Part shown: one piece after another, positions 21,001-35,300 of the stretch | Numbering within the stretch: the first letter of the stretch is position 1 | Layout: every line of letters starts with the position of its first letter | Assembly (NCBI GenBank): GCA_025617745.1 | Contig: CM046853.1 | Coordinates: forward strand, 10,866,974-10,930,973 | Length of the DNA stretch: 64,000 nt | Source: Heliocidaris erythrogramma | Taxonomy: Eukaryota; Echinodermata; Echinoidea; Camarodonta; Echinometridae | Direction: 5' to 3' | Notes under the pieces: model-generated | Databases searched by the model: none | What the model was told of the DNA's origin: nothing | The model's input: the letters and a program-made list of their open reading frames with translations, nothing else | Translations under genes and position numbers: made by a program

Positions 21001-24000
21001 AAAAATATAATAAGCTTTAGATGTATGTTTTTACTCGATTCTTTCGGAAATTTTTACAGCAGTTTATTTTGCTGTTTAAGTTGTAAACCTAAGCATTAGG
21101 TGATGGGTTTTTTGTTTTTTTATGTGTATTTCAGGAGCTGGGCCAGCGGTCGTCCTAGTCACAGTATGGGTACCAAGGCCTGTGTAGCGATGGGTATCAG
21201 TCAAAGATGGGGCTGGATTGATGAAAATTGTGATTCTAATAAGGCTTATGTATGTCACAAGACCCTCAGTAAGTACAAATCAGACAGGGCTGGATCTATA
21301 TCACATTAAACTATGCTTTCATGTAAATCTGTTTTATCTAACTACGTTATTACTGTATCATAATAATATTATGCTGTACCTTATTTATTTTTATTATATG
21401 CACACTTGGTTTATGTCCTTACATATATTTAGTGTTGTTAATGAAAATAGATGCAAATCAAGTAATCATTTTGGGTAATTCTAAAGGTTGGCTGTTATCA
21501 TGGATTTGATATTATAATAATTCTGCAGAACAATGTCAAAGTTGGTGTGTGTCTATATGTGATCGAGAGGCTAACAAGAAAACGATACGAATGAAAAAAT
21601 AATAATAATCTAACAATGCCTCTAGTTAACATGATCAATGTAGAATTGTATACATTATTTTAGTCTTATTTATTTACTATTTACTAGTCACCGTTTTACG
21701 AGTAAAATGACACGTCGTGGAACAAATGGGGTTACTCGTTTTCCGAAGGTTCGTTTTTTCCGAAGGTTCGTGATTCGGAAACACAAATTTCCCATAGCAG
21801 GGGGTTCATAATTCCGAAAATGAAATAGGGTTCACAATTCCGACATTAATTTTGATGCATTACTCTGAGGGTTTGTTCTTCCAAAGGTTTGTAGTTCCGA
21901 AAATGAAATAGGGTTCGTAATTCCGAAAATGGAAAAGGGTTCATGATTCCGAAGGTTCGTAATTCCGAAAATGCAATAAAGCCCTACGTAACTTTTCGTA
22001 ATTACGAACCTTCTCCAAATATGAACCCTTTTTCATTTTGGGAATTATGAACCCTATTTTATTTTCGGAATTACGGACCGTCGGAGTAACGTACCTTCGG
22101 AAATAAGAACCCTCGGAAAACGAACCTTCGGAATTATGAACCTTCGCAAAAGCGACATGTAGCCGGAACAAATTATAACTAGGAACTTCAATTCAAACGT
22201 CCGTTTGTACTTCATAATTTTCGCCTTAATATAATAATTAAAGCCTTTTCATGAATGAAATCAAACAGTCTCATTTATTTTGCGAGTATAGCTCAACCTG
22301 TTCGGTGTGATGAGAGTAATGGATGGACCGAGAAATTCCAAAACTGCTACTACACTTCAACAAGGTGGAGGAATTTTGACGACGCTCAGGTAAATGGGGA
22401 CCTTGCAAGATACATTGTGCGATTATGATATTAATTAACGCATAATAATAGGTCAAAGCACACTGTAGATTATTACGTGTTTATAAAGATTATTGATCAT
22501 GTTGATGATCTTCGCATCGTTGGCTAACGTTTTTTTTTGTTGTTGTTGAAGATGTTGATGATTATAAGTTCTTCAATATCTTGCAATAAACCACGAACTA
22601 AATTCAAACTCAGTATAATAAGAATTGGAAGCTATCTGCACCTCAGAGGCAAAGCGATGCTTATTTATGAATTAATTAATTTGTTTATATATTTATTATT
22701 TTATTATTTTATTTATTTATTATTTTATTATTTTATTTATTTATTCATTCATTCTTCATTCATATATATATATATTATTATTTGTTTATTTATTTGTTTA
22801 TCTATTTATTCATTTCATTCAATCCATCTTGCTTATCTATTTATTCATTTAATTTCTGGGACACAATTAAGACAATTAATACCCTGACGTGTGCGAATGT
22901 CGAGACTTGCTGTTGTGTAGACACGATTTGAATAGTTTCTTTGAAGACAAGAATGGAGATAAAGTTGAATTTACAGTTTAACACATCTTTCACAGGAATA
23001 TTGTACACGTTTTGATGCAAACCTCATGGACGTTGTTGATGCTGATGAACAGCTGTTCCTTTCTGAATTGTTACAAGACGCAAAGAATTCACTTTGGATC
23101 GGATACAAGACAATGGTGAATATACCTATATTATACTCAATAGCAAATAGTGACAGGTGATTATGAGTGCTATCTGAAAAAAAAAGGTTCTGGGCCCCGT
23201 TGCATAAAACTTACCATTAATGGTAACTCTGCTACCAGTGGTAACTACCATGGTAACATCACTCAACAGCCAATCAAAAGCAAGATTTCCATGGGAGTTA
23301 CCATTGATGGCAAAGTTACCATTAATGGTAAATTTATGCATCGGGGCCCTGGAGAGGTGTACAATAAGCAGCTTAATTTCGAAGCGCTCTCAGAAAAATT
23401 AATACTAAGAAAGAGAATTTATAAGGGAATCTATTTTTAAGCACAGCTAAATCTTGGTGGTAAATATTTCCATAATGCTTTTTTAGTATAGTTTAAGATA
23501 TATTTACGACGGATGATTCAACCACTTTCATTTTTTTTATTGAAAAGATTTAATAGAAGAGCCTGCTTTAATCGTGATTACAGTCGTTATAGCTTGTATG
23601 TGACTAGGCCTCGGTTAATGGAGACTCGTGCACACATCAACGACGACGAAATTGCGTTGTTAATCTTGCACGCAACACAGGTACTGAAAGAGTATTGTGT
23701 TATTCTAGCGATTATATAAAAACGTGTTCACAACTAACAATAAATAATCTCAACGCTCCTCTTTTTCAACTCAGTCTGGAAAGGACAATTTCAAGTGGAC
23801 GTCGGGACATGCAAACGGTTTCGAAAATTGGGGAACGAATGAACCATATCTCGAGTAAGTACATACACGTAGCTCGAAATCTTATTTTATTCTAAGTGAT
23901 AGAAAGTATTTAATTATATCAGCTGAAAATAAGTGACACATAGCCATTTGACATAGTACGGAAATTATGTACAATATAAACAAACGGACAGCTTATTAAT

Positions 24001-26343
24001 TTTTGTACCCCCATCCCTTATTGATCTTGTAATTCTGTCCCTCTTTCTGGTGCTATAGTACACCTGAGAAGTGCACTGTGGGAAACTATCAGAGTACTTC
24101 GTCGGGTAATTGGTCTACAGAAAACTGCTTCATGTCCAGGAGATTTATCTGCGAAAAACCTACAGGTAAAATGAACTGTTTTACATCACAACCATTTAAG
24201 TCATATCACTCGTTCATCATGTTCATATTAGGGAAGAACCAATCTTCTTGTATCTTTGTCTCCTTCCTTGTCTCTGTATTTTCTGTCTCGTTGTCTAATT
24301 TTATTTCATTTTATTTAATTCCTTTTCTCAGTTTCGAATTATTCATATGAACAAATTAACAATACATTCGATATTACTAATACCAAAATAGTAGGCCTAT
24401 ACCTAACTTTAATGTTGAAATAATATGAAGCAACAAACGTAGCATTTAAACTTTGAATAATATAGTAAAAGACTTGAGGCTGACTCATCTCTCTCTCTCT
24501 CTTCGTCTCTTCTCTACTTTTTTTCTCTCTCTCCCCACATTTTTTTCTCCCACTCTCTCTCTCTCTATAAACATATCTCTCCGGCACCTCCCGCTATCTT
24601 TCTACGCCCCTTCTCTCTCTCTCTCTCTCTCTCTCTAACCACTCTCCTCTATATTTCCCACCATATCTATCAGGTATGTGTTATCCAGGCTGGCGGATCT
24701 ATAATGGATACTGCTATCAGATGGTTGCCTATTCATCTACCACATGGGTGGATGCTAAACAACAGTGTGAAGCACAGGGTTCAACTTTATTGACCATCAA
24801 AAAGTAAGCCACTAAAATGTGTGTTTATTATTACGTTTTACAACAGTGTATCAATCGGTATGATTATTTACGTCTGGGACTGACCGTTAACGTCACCATC
24901 CGAAAGACGTTTCGAACCTGGGTTCGACCAGAAAATCACCAGAGTCAGTTTGTATATAGGCGAAGACAGAGAGCTGACCGTGGGCATTACCGCTATACCA
25001 ATTCACACTGAAATACATTTCACCTTCCACTTCTATTTACAATACATTGAGGTTAATTTTTGATTAGAAATATGTGATTATACCAGGCTTGGATCCGAAA
25101 ATAGGCAAACTGCATGATTGGCTAAGGAACCCATCCGATTCGTCGCTATCTACACACAGAGAAATTTTTACAAAAATGATGTAAAAAGTTATGTTAAATA
25201 GGAACTCCATAACTTTTTTGTAAAATTTACATAACAAAATGTTTTACAAAAATTATGTAAAAAATTCTGTTAAATAGGAACTCCATAACTTTTTTGTAAA
25301 ATTTACTTAACAAAATGTTTTACCAAAATTATGTAAATTGTTTTGTTAAATAGGAACTTGTGTAAATTTTAGCTAACAAAATATTCGACGATAATTATGT
25401 AAAATGTCATGCTAAATATAGTTACTTAAAATTCATGTGTAAATTTTACCTAACCGAAAGACGTGACTCAGTCTCGAACCTGGGTCCTGGTTAGCTGGAT
25501 TACAGACGCACGCCACAACGCCCAGTACAGTCTAGTGCTCGTACCGTCTAGTGCTCTTATATACCCCTTTTATTTTTTTTATGCATTTGGTGACAGTTAG
25601 TAAAATCGGGCCACCCCAAACCATACGCTACTAAAAATTCATGAATATTCAAGTGTTTTCCCCAATATTGGGGAAAAAATACGAAAATGCATATTTTACA
25701 AAACCGTTTGCAAAACATTTTACTTAATGACGACAAATTACATTGTGCATGTTAAATAAACTTAACGAAATGGGCAATATTGCAAAATCTTTATGAAGAA
25801 ATATCTTACAGCGTTATTTTGCAAGATTTGTTCAGTCAGTTTTACATAACTGTGTATCAAAATCATGTTAATGTCAACTGACATTCGTAAAATGTATTTT
25901 ATACACAATAGTTTACAAAACATTTCACTTAATGATGACTTATAACATCTGCATGATAATATTCCCTTTAAAAAATACTTGTACTTTTACACATTTTACA
26001 TAATAGGCATTTCTTTTGCAAAATGAATTTTACTTAAATAGTGCTAAGTAAATGTTACATAAAATTTCACATTTTGCATGACACATAATATGCGAAATGT
26101 AATTCATTACAAATATTTAGTAAAATACTACATAAAAACATTCATTTCAGACAATTTTACATATATTAAGTAAAAATTTTACAAAAGGAAGTTTACATAA
26201 TGAAATATTAAGTAAATATTTCTCTGTGTGTACTTCTATTCTGGTTAGCTGCTCATTTAAAATCAGCATATTTCGATTGGTATAAAATAAATTCATTTTC
26301 TGAAGGCAAAATGAATAAGTAGTTACGCCACCCCCCCCCCCCC

Positions 26344-26375
<32 letters not shown>

Positions 26376-29300
26376 TACATATGAAGAAAAGTACACAACT
26401 ACGTGTACCCGACAAGCCTGTTTCGTAGATCTCTCCATTCTTCAGGGGTAATGAAGAGTGGAGAGATCTGAAGAATGGAGAGATCTACGAAACAGGCTTG
26501 TCGGGTACACGTAGTTGTGTACTTTTCTTCATATGTATTTATATAGCTCTACATTATGTATCGAGCACTGTTTAGTAGCGAAAGTCGACCAATCCTGAAT
26601 TTTTCTTCTTCAAATTAACGGGGAAAAAAAGCTGCTATAGATAAAAAGTACGGTGAATAAACATAGGCCCTATCAAAACAAAAAGAACCCTCAAAAACAT
26701 AACAAACCGATTTTAAGCTAAGTGCTGCAGCATTAATGTGATATTACCAATATCAGTAATCAGTATCTACTCGTTTTTTTAGTGAAGAGGAACAGGAATT
26801 CATCAATGAACAACTCCCTACACTTCGGCAAACGGGAATAACAAACATGTGGCTTGGGATCTCAGGTAAGTTCAATTTTGGTATAAACTGATCATGAGTG
26901 TGTGGATATACACTGAACAGCAGACACTCTTTGTCCCTCAACCTTACTCCTTTACATTCACTGTAGCACACATTGTGATTCAATAGTTGATTTTATCATG
27001 TTTATGGTGTATGAGTATAACACACCTGGGGAGCGTTTCATCAAGCTTTTTGTCGGTGATTTTTACCAACAAATTTGCTCTCAGCCAATCAGATGCAAGG
27101 ATTTCAGTAGCTTATAACAGTTGTCTGTAAAAATCACTGACAAAACGCTTGATGAAACGCTCCCCAGTGCTCCTTTCCTAATTTTGTAGATGGGTGAGTT
27201 GGCAGGTTTGCTGATAGATGATTTATTCATTCGCTGTTAAACAGTGGACGCAAATATTTGTTACCTTTGTGCTAATTTTAGACAAATATTCATCCTTATA
27301 AGGCCAGTGTTTATAGTTAAGTTCACCACTTCCAATGACGATAATGATGCATGTATTTCTTCATGAAATATTCTGTCTGTTCATTAAAATTAATTAATCA
27401 AATAAACCTACCAATTTTTGTGCGATCAGCGTTTGAATGCTACTGTGTATGGTCTATAGCATGTAGATTGGGTTGATAAATTAGTAATCAACTAAAACTT
27501 GGATTGTTCTGTTTTTAGATACGATTAAAGATGGAGAAATGAAATGGGCAGACGGAACAGACTATGATGATACAGCTTTTCAGAACTGGGCAGCCAGCAA
27601 AACACCAGTCAACAAGGAAGAAGAGTCTCAATGCGGATCTATTTACTCCGGTACACATCCATATCCTTCTTTTATTTTATTTTAGGATAAAGATATGGTA
27701 TATATAATATTGTGGATCAATTAGTGATCACCTCAAACAGATATAACAATATTTTTCATTACAGCAGTCAGTATGATTGTATGAACCATTGTATTTGTAA
27801 AACTTGTGAGAACAAACTGTGCACACTAAGTGTATTTTCCTTCTCATAATTCATATATATATATATATATAAGAGCAACAATTGGCTCACACTCTTTAAC
27901 ATGCAGATGCTCTCATAGTAAGTTTACTAAATTTCTCTCTATATATATATCTTTGTTTATTGACTTTTTCGACGTCGCTATAGGGTCTTAATTACACCCA
28001 TGAATATGTTCATATATTCTAGTTATACCAGTTGTATCGCATTATATGTTCCCTTTATATATTATATATTATATTATTGTTTGTTGTGTATATAATATGC
28101 GTTCAAATATCTTAGTTATTCTTTTTGCCGTTTCTCTCGTACTCATGTATATCTGAAGAAGGGCTTATTGCCCGAAAGCTAATTAAAAGCGTGGTACCAA
28201 CAGCTACGTCTACAGATGTACTCATTTTGTTGCCTCTCTCTATATATATATATATATTTTTTTTTTATCTCTTATTATCTACGTCATGATAAACAAGTCT
28301 CCTTCTGTATACATATACAGAGTAACTGCGATTTTTAAAAATTACCACTAGCTGTAAAATACATTCGCGGACTCTTTCATATCAAAATCTTGGTCCATAT
28401 CTTAGTACGCCTTTTCAAATTTCGTATTGAAATAGATATGTTTATTCCACATTTAAAAACACTTTATATGACTTCACCTAAACTCATTTACGCTTTTTCA
28501 TTACCTTGAATTTAATTTTTTGGGGATCTGCACAGGTTCTTCAAATGGACAGTGGGATTACGGTGACTGCTTCAATATGTTCGACTACTCGTGCAAAATT
28601 AGAGAAGGTAAAGTTTCAATTCAAATAATTATGTTGACAAATAATATTCCGTTCTTGTATAGCCATATCACATTATAATAAAACGTCTCTGTGCGCATCC
28701 ATAGGACTTTCAATTGCTTATTCAAGAAATAAATTCTATCAGGTACCCCATACCCACTTACTAACACCTGGGTCGCGTGTGGCAAATGCAGATTAATGTC
28801 TTGCCAAAGGAGTGCTGCGACATGGATTCGAACCCCATACATTGTTCGGAGACTTATCCACGAGACAACAAACACAGAACACAAACTATTCAACAAAGTC
28901 TTATACGCACGTATATACTACTGAACCTGGGAGACACCATGTTATCTTTTTTGAAATATTCGTAAAGCTTACATGTTGACTTTAGATCATTAATGAAAAT
29001 TATCAATATTAGAGTGATGAACAGAAAGAAAGAGAGGATGAGAAGAGAGAGACAGAAAAATGAAAGGGAGATGGGGAAATAAGTGCGAGGGGCATAAAAT
29101 TTGTAAGATGAAATGAATGTATGACATGCAAATTAGAATTAAACGTATTAGTATACAGACAATCTTGTAAACACTAAATTGATATTCACATTTGGACAGT
29201 GATGAAAATAATTTTCCTTCCTCTATATTATATATAGTATATATACTTCTTTTGTTTTCGCTTTCTTTTAAGGAGCACCTATCACACCCGTGGATCCCGA

Positions 29301-32300
29301 TAAACGTAAGTATACCGTATACACATTGACGATGTCCATGTCGCTTTTTCAAGAATGATTCGACATTCTTTCTAAAGCAAAATATCAGTACTGATTTCAA
29401 CTAATCACTATATACGGAACATCTACCACCATTTCACTGGATTGGAATATTTTCGTATCGAAAATGCATACTGCATGACGAAAAAGGAAAACAACTAATT
29501 ACTCGTTATCAACAAGAAATAAAGGCAGCAAATCATAATGAAATGTTTTATGACCATCCCACAGTCATATCAACATTTTTTGGAGTTGAACTTTAAAAAA
29601 TACATATTTTAAAGTTTGAAACAAAATTATTTTTGCGTATTATGCTTCGATTTATGTGTTAGATGTGCATGGAATTTAACTTTATTTGAAGCAAGTAGGC
29701 AAAAATTGCCTTACTTACATGAAAATATCCTTTCAATTTTCTTCATTACTTTGATTTTTTGTGTCATACTGGCTTCCTAACAAAACAGGTTATAGTGTTC
29801 CTGTAAACCTTTACGAAGTGAACTGAAACCCTAAACAATCAGTCAAATACCGGTATATACTTTATAAATTAGAAATACTATACATTCATTAATTTCTCTT
29901 TCAGCAACTGGGTATTGTCCTTCAGACTGGTACTTCTACAACGACTTCTGCTATTTTATAGATGAAACAGGGGTTACTTACTCAGAAGCTCAACAAAATT
30001 GTAACCAAAAGCAAGGAAAGCTCGCAAGCATTCACAGTGCAGAGGAAATGTCATTTATAGAGTGTAAGTGATCTGGGGGTGTTTCATAAATACTAATCAG
30101 ATTCTCAATCATTTAGCACAAGAACTGATCACCAGTCGTGCGTAAAGTCATTCGTAACTTACGAACAGCTTTATGAAACACCACCCTGGGGGTGTTTCAC
30201 AAAGAGTTAAGTGTGACTTAAAGTCATGCGTAAGTGCCAATGCGCATACGGTATTAAACGCGTAATCTCCCGCACACAACTAGGAATTTAAATGCGACTG
30301 TAAGTCAAACTTAATTCTTTGTGAAACACCCCCTGCATTGTTATCATTTCTCTTTATTTTACGTTTCTTGAGAGCCAGAAGGTCGTTGTTAACTCATATA
30401 ATTTAACTAAGTAACTTAGAGTTAACGCCCTCCAACAGAATGATATATAATACCTGTCAATCTGGTACAAGTCGAAGATCAGTCTGGGCATTGTGCCGAT
30501 CGCCTGTAATCCAGCTAACAGTGGAAGTTATAAACTGATCCAGGGGACCCCGGTCACGTCTTTCGGATGGTGACGTTAAAGGTCGGTCTGCAGACGTAAA
30601 TAATCATATCTGATTGATACCTTTTTTTCAATGATCTTTATTTTGATCCCACTCAATAATTATACATAAATGATAAAATCAACATTTCAATGAAAGTATG
30701 TAACAATAAAGCACATTATCATGAAACATCTTCTATCAATAGATAACTGAAATTCAAAACTATAAAGAAACCATTGAATGAAATCTTTTCATAAAATACA
30801 CGTTTGTAAAAACCCAATTACACACACACACACCCACGCGCTCGTGCATCTTTACAGTCAATGTATTATTACCTCGGTGATATTGATTCAATTATGATTC
30901 CGCACTTTAATTACAACTTGCACCCTCTCCACTCCATAGTCGCCATTTCACAGGCATTTGTACACCTGGATGGAGTGAAGCACTGGAGATAATAATGCCT
31001 TGCTTTAGTGATAAAAGTACCTGAGCATCTCTAATCAAGCGTTTAACCACTTGACTGTACCACCCTCTGATAATAGAAAACATGAATCCTTTCTATACCC
31101 TCGACAACGTGCATGATTTAGGCTCGTTTACATCAACATTGGTGTCAGTATGATTTACCAAATATTCGGCATCCTAGACACGTGCAGCAGTGATATAGCG
31201 TGGTTATTTTTCAATATATTCTCCATATAAGTTTAATAGTTTTATTTCATAATTAAACATCTTTTCTTATTAAAGGAGAATGAAACTCAACGAACATTAG
31301 CTGATAATCAAGTGGAAAATTGGTAGCCTGTTCGAAATATCTTGAAAATACTCCTATTTGATTACTTAATAAGGAGAACAATCTCTCTAAATTTTGCAGA
31401 TTCTTTGCTAGATATTATCCCATGGGGGCTGCCATTTTGAAAAACTGTGATGTCATATGAGTACATGTCCATTTACCTGTATATAATGGATATGATGTTG
31501 CATATTGAATAGCTATTGTACAACTAAAGCCACAATGCAAAATGGCAGCCATCTTGGTACCCCCATTGTCTCGCACAGGTGATATCTAAGAGCAGTTGTA
31601 GGTCTTTGTCACTTTTTTGTAGAATTGACAAACCTTTGCCTGACCAAACAACTTGTGCATGTTAAATCCTGCTTAACAAAAGAAACAGCTAAACCAAATA
31701 TCTTGATACAAATAGTATCTTCATTTGAATGTACATGATTACAAAAATGCTTTACATGTATTATGGGAAAATCCAGTGTCATGCATTCCACAGGTGATCA
31801 TGAGTGTTATTATAGCTAGTGTATAGGTCAGTGGGTATCTCATAAATATAACTGCTCTGACATTACTTTGTAAAGAAAATGGCAGCCCCCATGGGATAAT
31901 GTCTAACAAGGAAACTGCAACTTTTTGAGACACTGTTATGTTTCTTCAATAATCAAACATGAGTAATTTCAAGATATTTGTAATAGGCTGACAATTATCT
32001 ACATGATTGTAGGTTAATGTTTGTTACCTTTCATTCCCCTTTAAGGATATAGTGATCTCATATTTCTAAGCATTATGCTTCTTTATTATAAGAAATGCAT
32101 AGATTTGGCATTTCTGAGATACATGTATAAAAATATTTACTTCTTTATACTAAAATCTAGTTAGGTTTGTGGGCCAAATCATTGATATGTTTATTTTCTT
32201 GTAGTGCATCTTCAAGCAAATGACTATTACATTGGACTCGAAAGAACAGATACCGGAGTTAATGATTTCCAGTGGACAGATGCCACACAGGTACGTTCCT

Positions 32301-35300
32301 TACAATCGCGCAAATGTATATATATTTTGATCTGATTTAACTGTTATCTTAAATAGTAACATATTTTGTGCTAATTATTTAATCTTTGATTATAGAATGT
32401 GGTAACTATAATTAAGAAATGTTCAGATATCATTACAGATATTTGTGTTTTCATCCAATGTGCATGATAGAGAGGTTGATATTCGTTGTCATGGTAATAT
32501 TTTTTACTTTTCCTTCAGTTTGATTACCACAACTGGGATATCGGTGAACCAAATGACTCTGGCAACCAGGAAAATTGTGTTCATGTGAGGGGACCTTATA
32601 CTACCCCCTCTGGGGTTTGGAATGATATCACCTGTACCAGAAAGTATGCCTCTATCTGCAAGAGAGATGCAGGTATTTAAATGAGAATCTATACCATTTT
32701 TCTAGAAATAAAATAATTAAATTCGTCGTTGCTTAAACGTAAATACAATATATGCCTCCATTAGGTTAAAGTTTGTTTAAAAACTTACCGATGGAGAATT
32801 ATATGTCTCCCTAAAAATATAGGGTTATATTAGATAGTAAAGACTATTGTTTGGTTATAAAAATCAGCTTATTTTCCAAAAATAATTAATATCATTCTAC
32901 CGTATTTCACTATTCTCTCAATTTGATATCTTCATTTTTGTGGTTTTCTTTTTTTAACAGACAAGACAACGCCTCCTCCACCGACTAACCCGCGTAAGTA
33001 AACTAATGCAATAAAACGCTTGGTTGAAAAATTATTGTAAACCACCTTTAATCTGTAAGATTGACCAAATTGAAATCCTAGATGGAAGCTACCAGCTTTT
33101 AGCCTTATAGTAACATAAAAGGGATGAAAAGAACTGGGATGAACATGAACAAAGTGTAAGGCCACTTCCCATATTTTATTCTCGAAGAACGATGCTGACC
33201 AATTTCATTTTATATCATGAAAAGAAAGTGTCTGCACATCTCCATTATTCTTATTCCAAAGCATACCATTTTTCTTGTTGAGAAACAGAAGACATAAAAC
33301 CGTTCCAAAGCACAGGGTTTTTTTATTCCGTCGTTCCTGCCGTTCTGGCCCGCCCCGGCCCGTTTCGAAGAATATCATTTTGGGTGAAAAGTTGAAAAGG
33401 TGTTCAGTTCCGATGATCCTTATATTTCAATAACAACCAGTTCCGTAGCATCATATTTCTATTATAATCCAGTTCCAAAGGCCCGCTTTTTCCAAAATGC
33501 TATAGTAGTTCCGAAGACCATTCTTTTCATGATACGCTAGTTCCGAAACCCCCTGTTTTATCTTGCCAGTGGCACATACTTACCAATTTTGGGGTCGAGT
33601 GCCACCCCCCCCCCCCCCGGACCTCGGTATATCTCATCAACCTATACCTGTGCCCACCGTACCCATAGACCTACTTTAACCATTTCAAAACGATTCAAAC
33701 TACAATTTCATTTGTCGCTATTTTTCTTTTTCTCTTTAGCAAATGTGGCATGCTATGAGCCTTACCAGGTGTATAAGGGCAATGCGATATTGACTGTAGA
33801 TGGAGATGTATGTTATAATTGGAAAGATGCAAACCGCGAGTACAATCCTATCGCCTACCCCGATAAAGGTAAGTTAATTAGAGGGGTTTTCTTAGGTTTT
33901 GTTGGTGTTATTTACGGGATCTATGCTTATTGCAAGATCTTTTACTTTGAATCAACCCGCATATGTAAATTTATTTTGATTTTTAATGCGAAAGCAAAGG
34001 AATACAACAAAAGCACATTATGAATCATTTCATTTGCAGATGCATAATCATTTATTACAATCCTTAATTGTCAAACTCACATTTCGTTTTAAAAATAGAT
34101 TATGATAAGTGGTGTAATTAAAAAAGGACGTATTGGGTACCAAACTAAATGGCAGACTCTTTATTTACATTTAAAAGGGGGAAATAACAATTGCATTACA
34201 CATTGAAACGTAATAAAGCGATAGAAATTAGTGTAACACTCGGAGGTGTCTCCTCGCAAATAAAATGCTCAAGACATGGGCTATCTCCCTTCATTTAATT
34301 GCAAATATTCCATCAATTTATCTTAAGAAAAAATTATTTGTTTAAGAAATTAGTTATGAAATGGCATACATCAGTTTAGAATGTTCACCTTTGTGTTTGT
34401 TTACAAATCATTATTTTAAATCTGTATCCTCTTTTACATTGTCCGTTTGGCATTTTTTGCAATCTCCGGTTTGAAAATACGTTATATTGCCCCTCATCTA
34501 ATATGTTTGTAATTTGAAATACAAACTTTAAGAAATGACTCAGGTAACTTATTTTCTTGTTACCCTAGATTTAACGGAGAACTACTGCCGGAATCCAAAC
34601 AATGCTGCAAAGCCTTGGTGTTATGTCGAGTTTGGTTTTAAAGATTGCGATGTTCCCGAATGCGGGGGTAAGATCCATATTCAAGGACCGATGACCATTA
34701 TGATGTAGGGAGCAGTATCCAAAAGTCAAGAATATTTTGTACGGAATGTATAACTATTCAAATATGTTTTGAAGAATTTTTAGATGTAATTATAAACAAA
34801 AATGTTGGTTTTAAATTTCATAAGTAATGTGAGCATCAGCATTAAGCTAAGATTATTAGGTGGATGACATATGTTTAAGTACATTTAGATGTGGAGATGC
34901 ATAATATCATTGGCAGGATTCGACACTTTGAATTAGTTAACAGAATTTATCTGTGATCACCCATAATGAAACAATTCATTTTGGTGTAGTTGTGTGTATT
35001 TTACTTAATTTGTTTGACTTGGACTTTAGGTTTTGTCTTATCCAGGTATACTTGCGTTATCACCAATGTCGAGTTCTGTTATAGGAATATAGGTATGTCA
35101 ATGTTATAAAGGACCACTTTTAAGCGAATATATTTTCTCTGCAAATGCAGCTCCTGTAGACTGCTATGAAGGTGATGGATATTTGTACCGGGGAAAGGCG
35201 GCCAAGACAGACAATGGTAGTGACTGCCTCGCATGGGCCTCACTAGATGAAACTGCATACTTCAGACCGGCCACTTTTCCAGAAGAAGGTAAAAGCTCCT

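Noticed and set aside
22537..22887. 116-codon ORF rich in Leu, Ile and Tyr
   Set aside because: Produced by the (TTTA)n microsatellite.
28153..28190. CTGAAGAAGGGC...GCCCGAAAGC as a third hammerhead
   Set aside because: There is an extra base between the core and stem II, and no stem III or stem I could be drawn.
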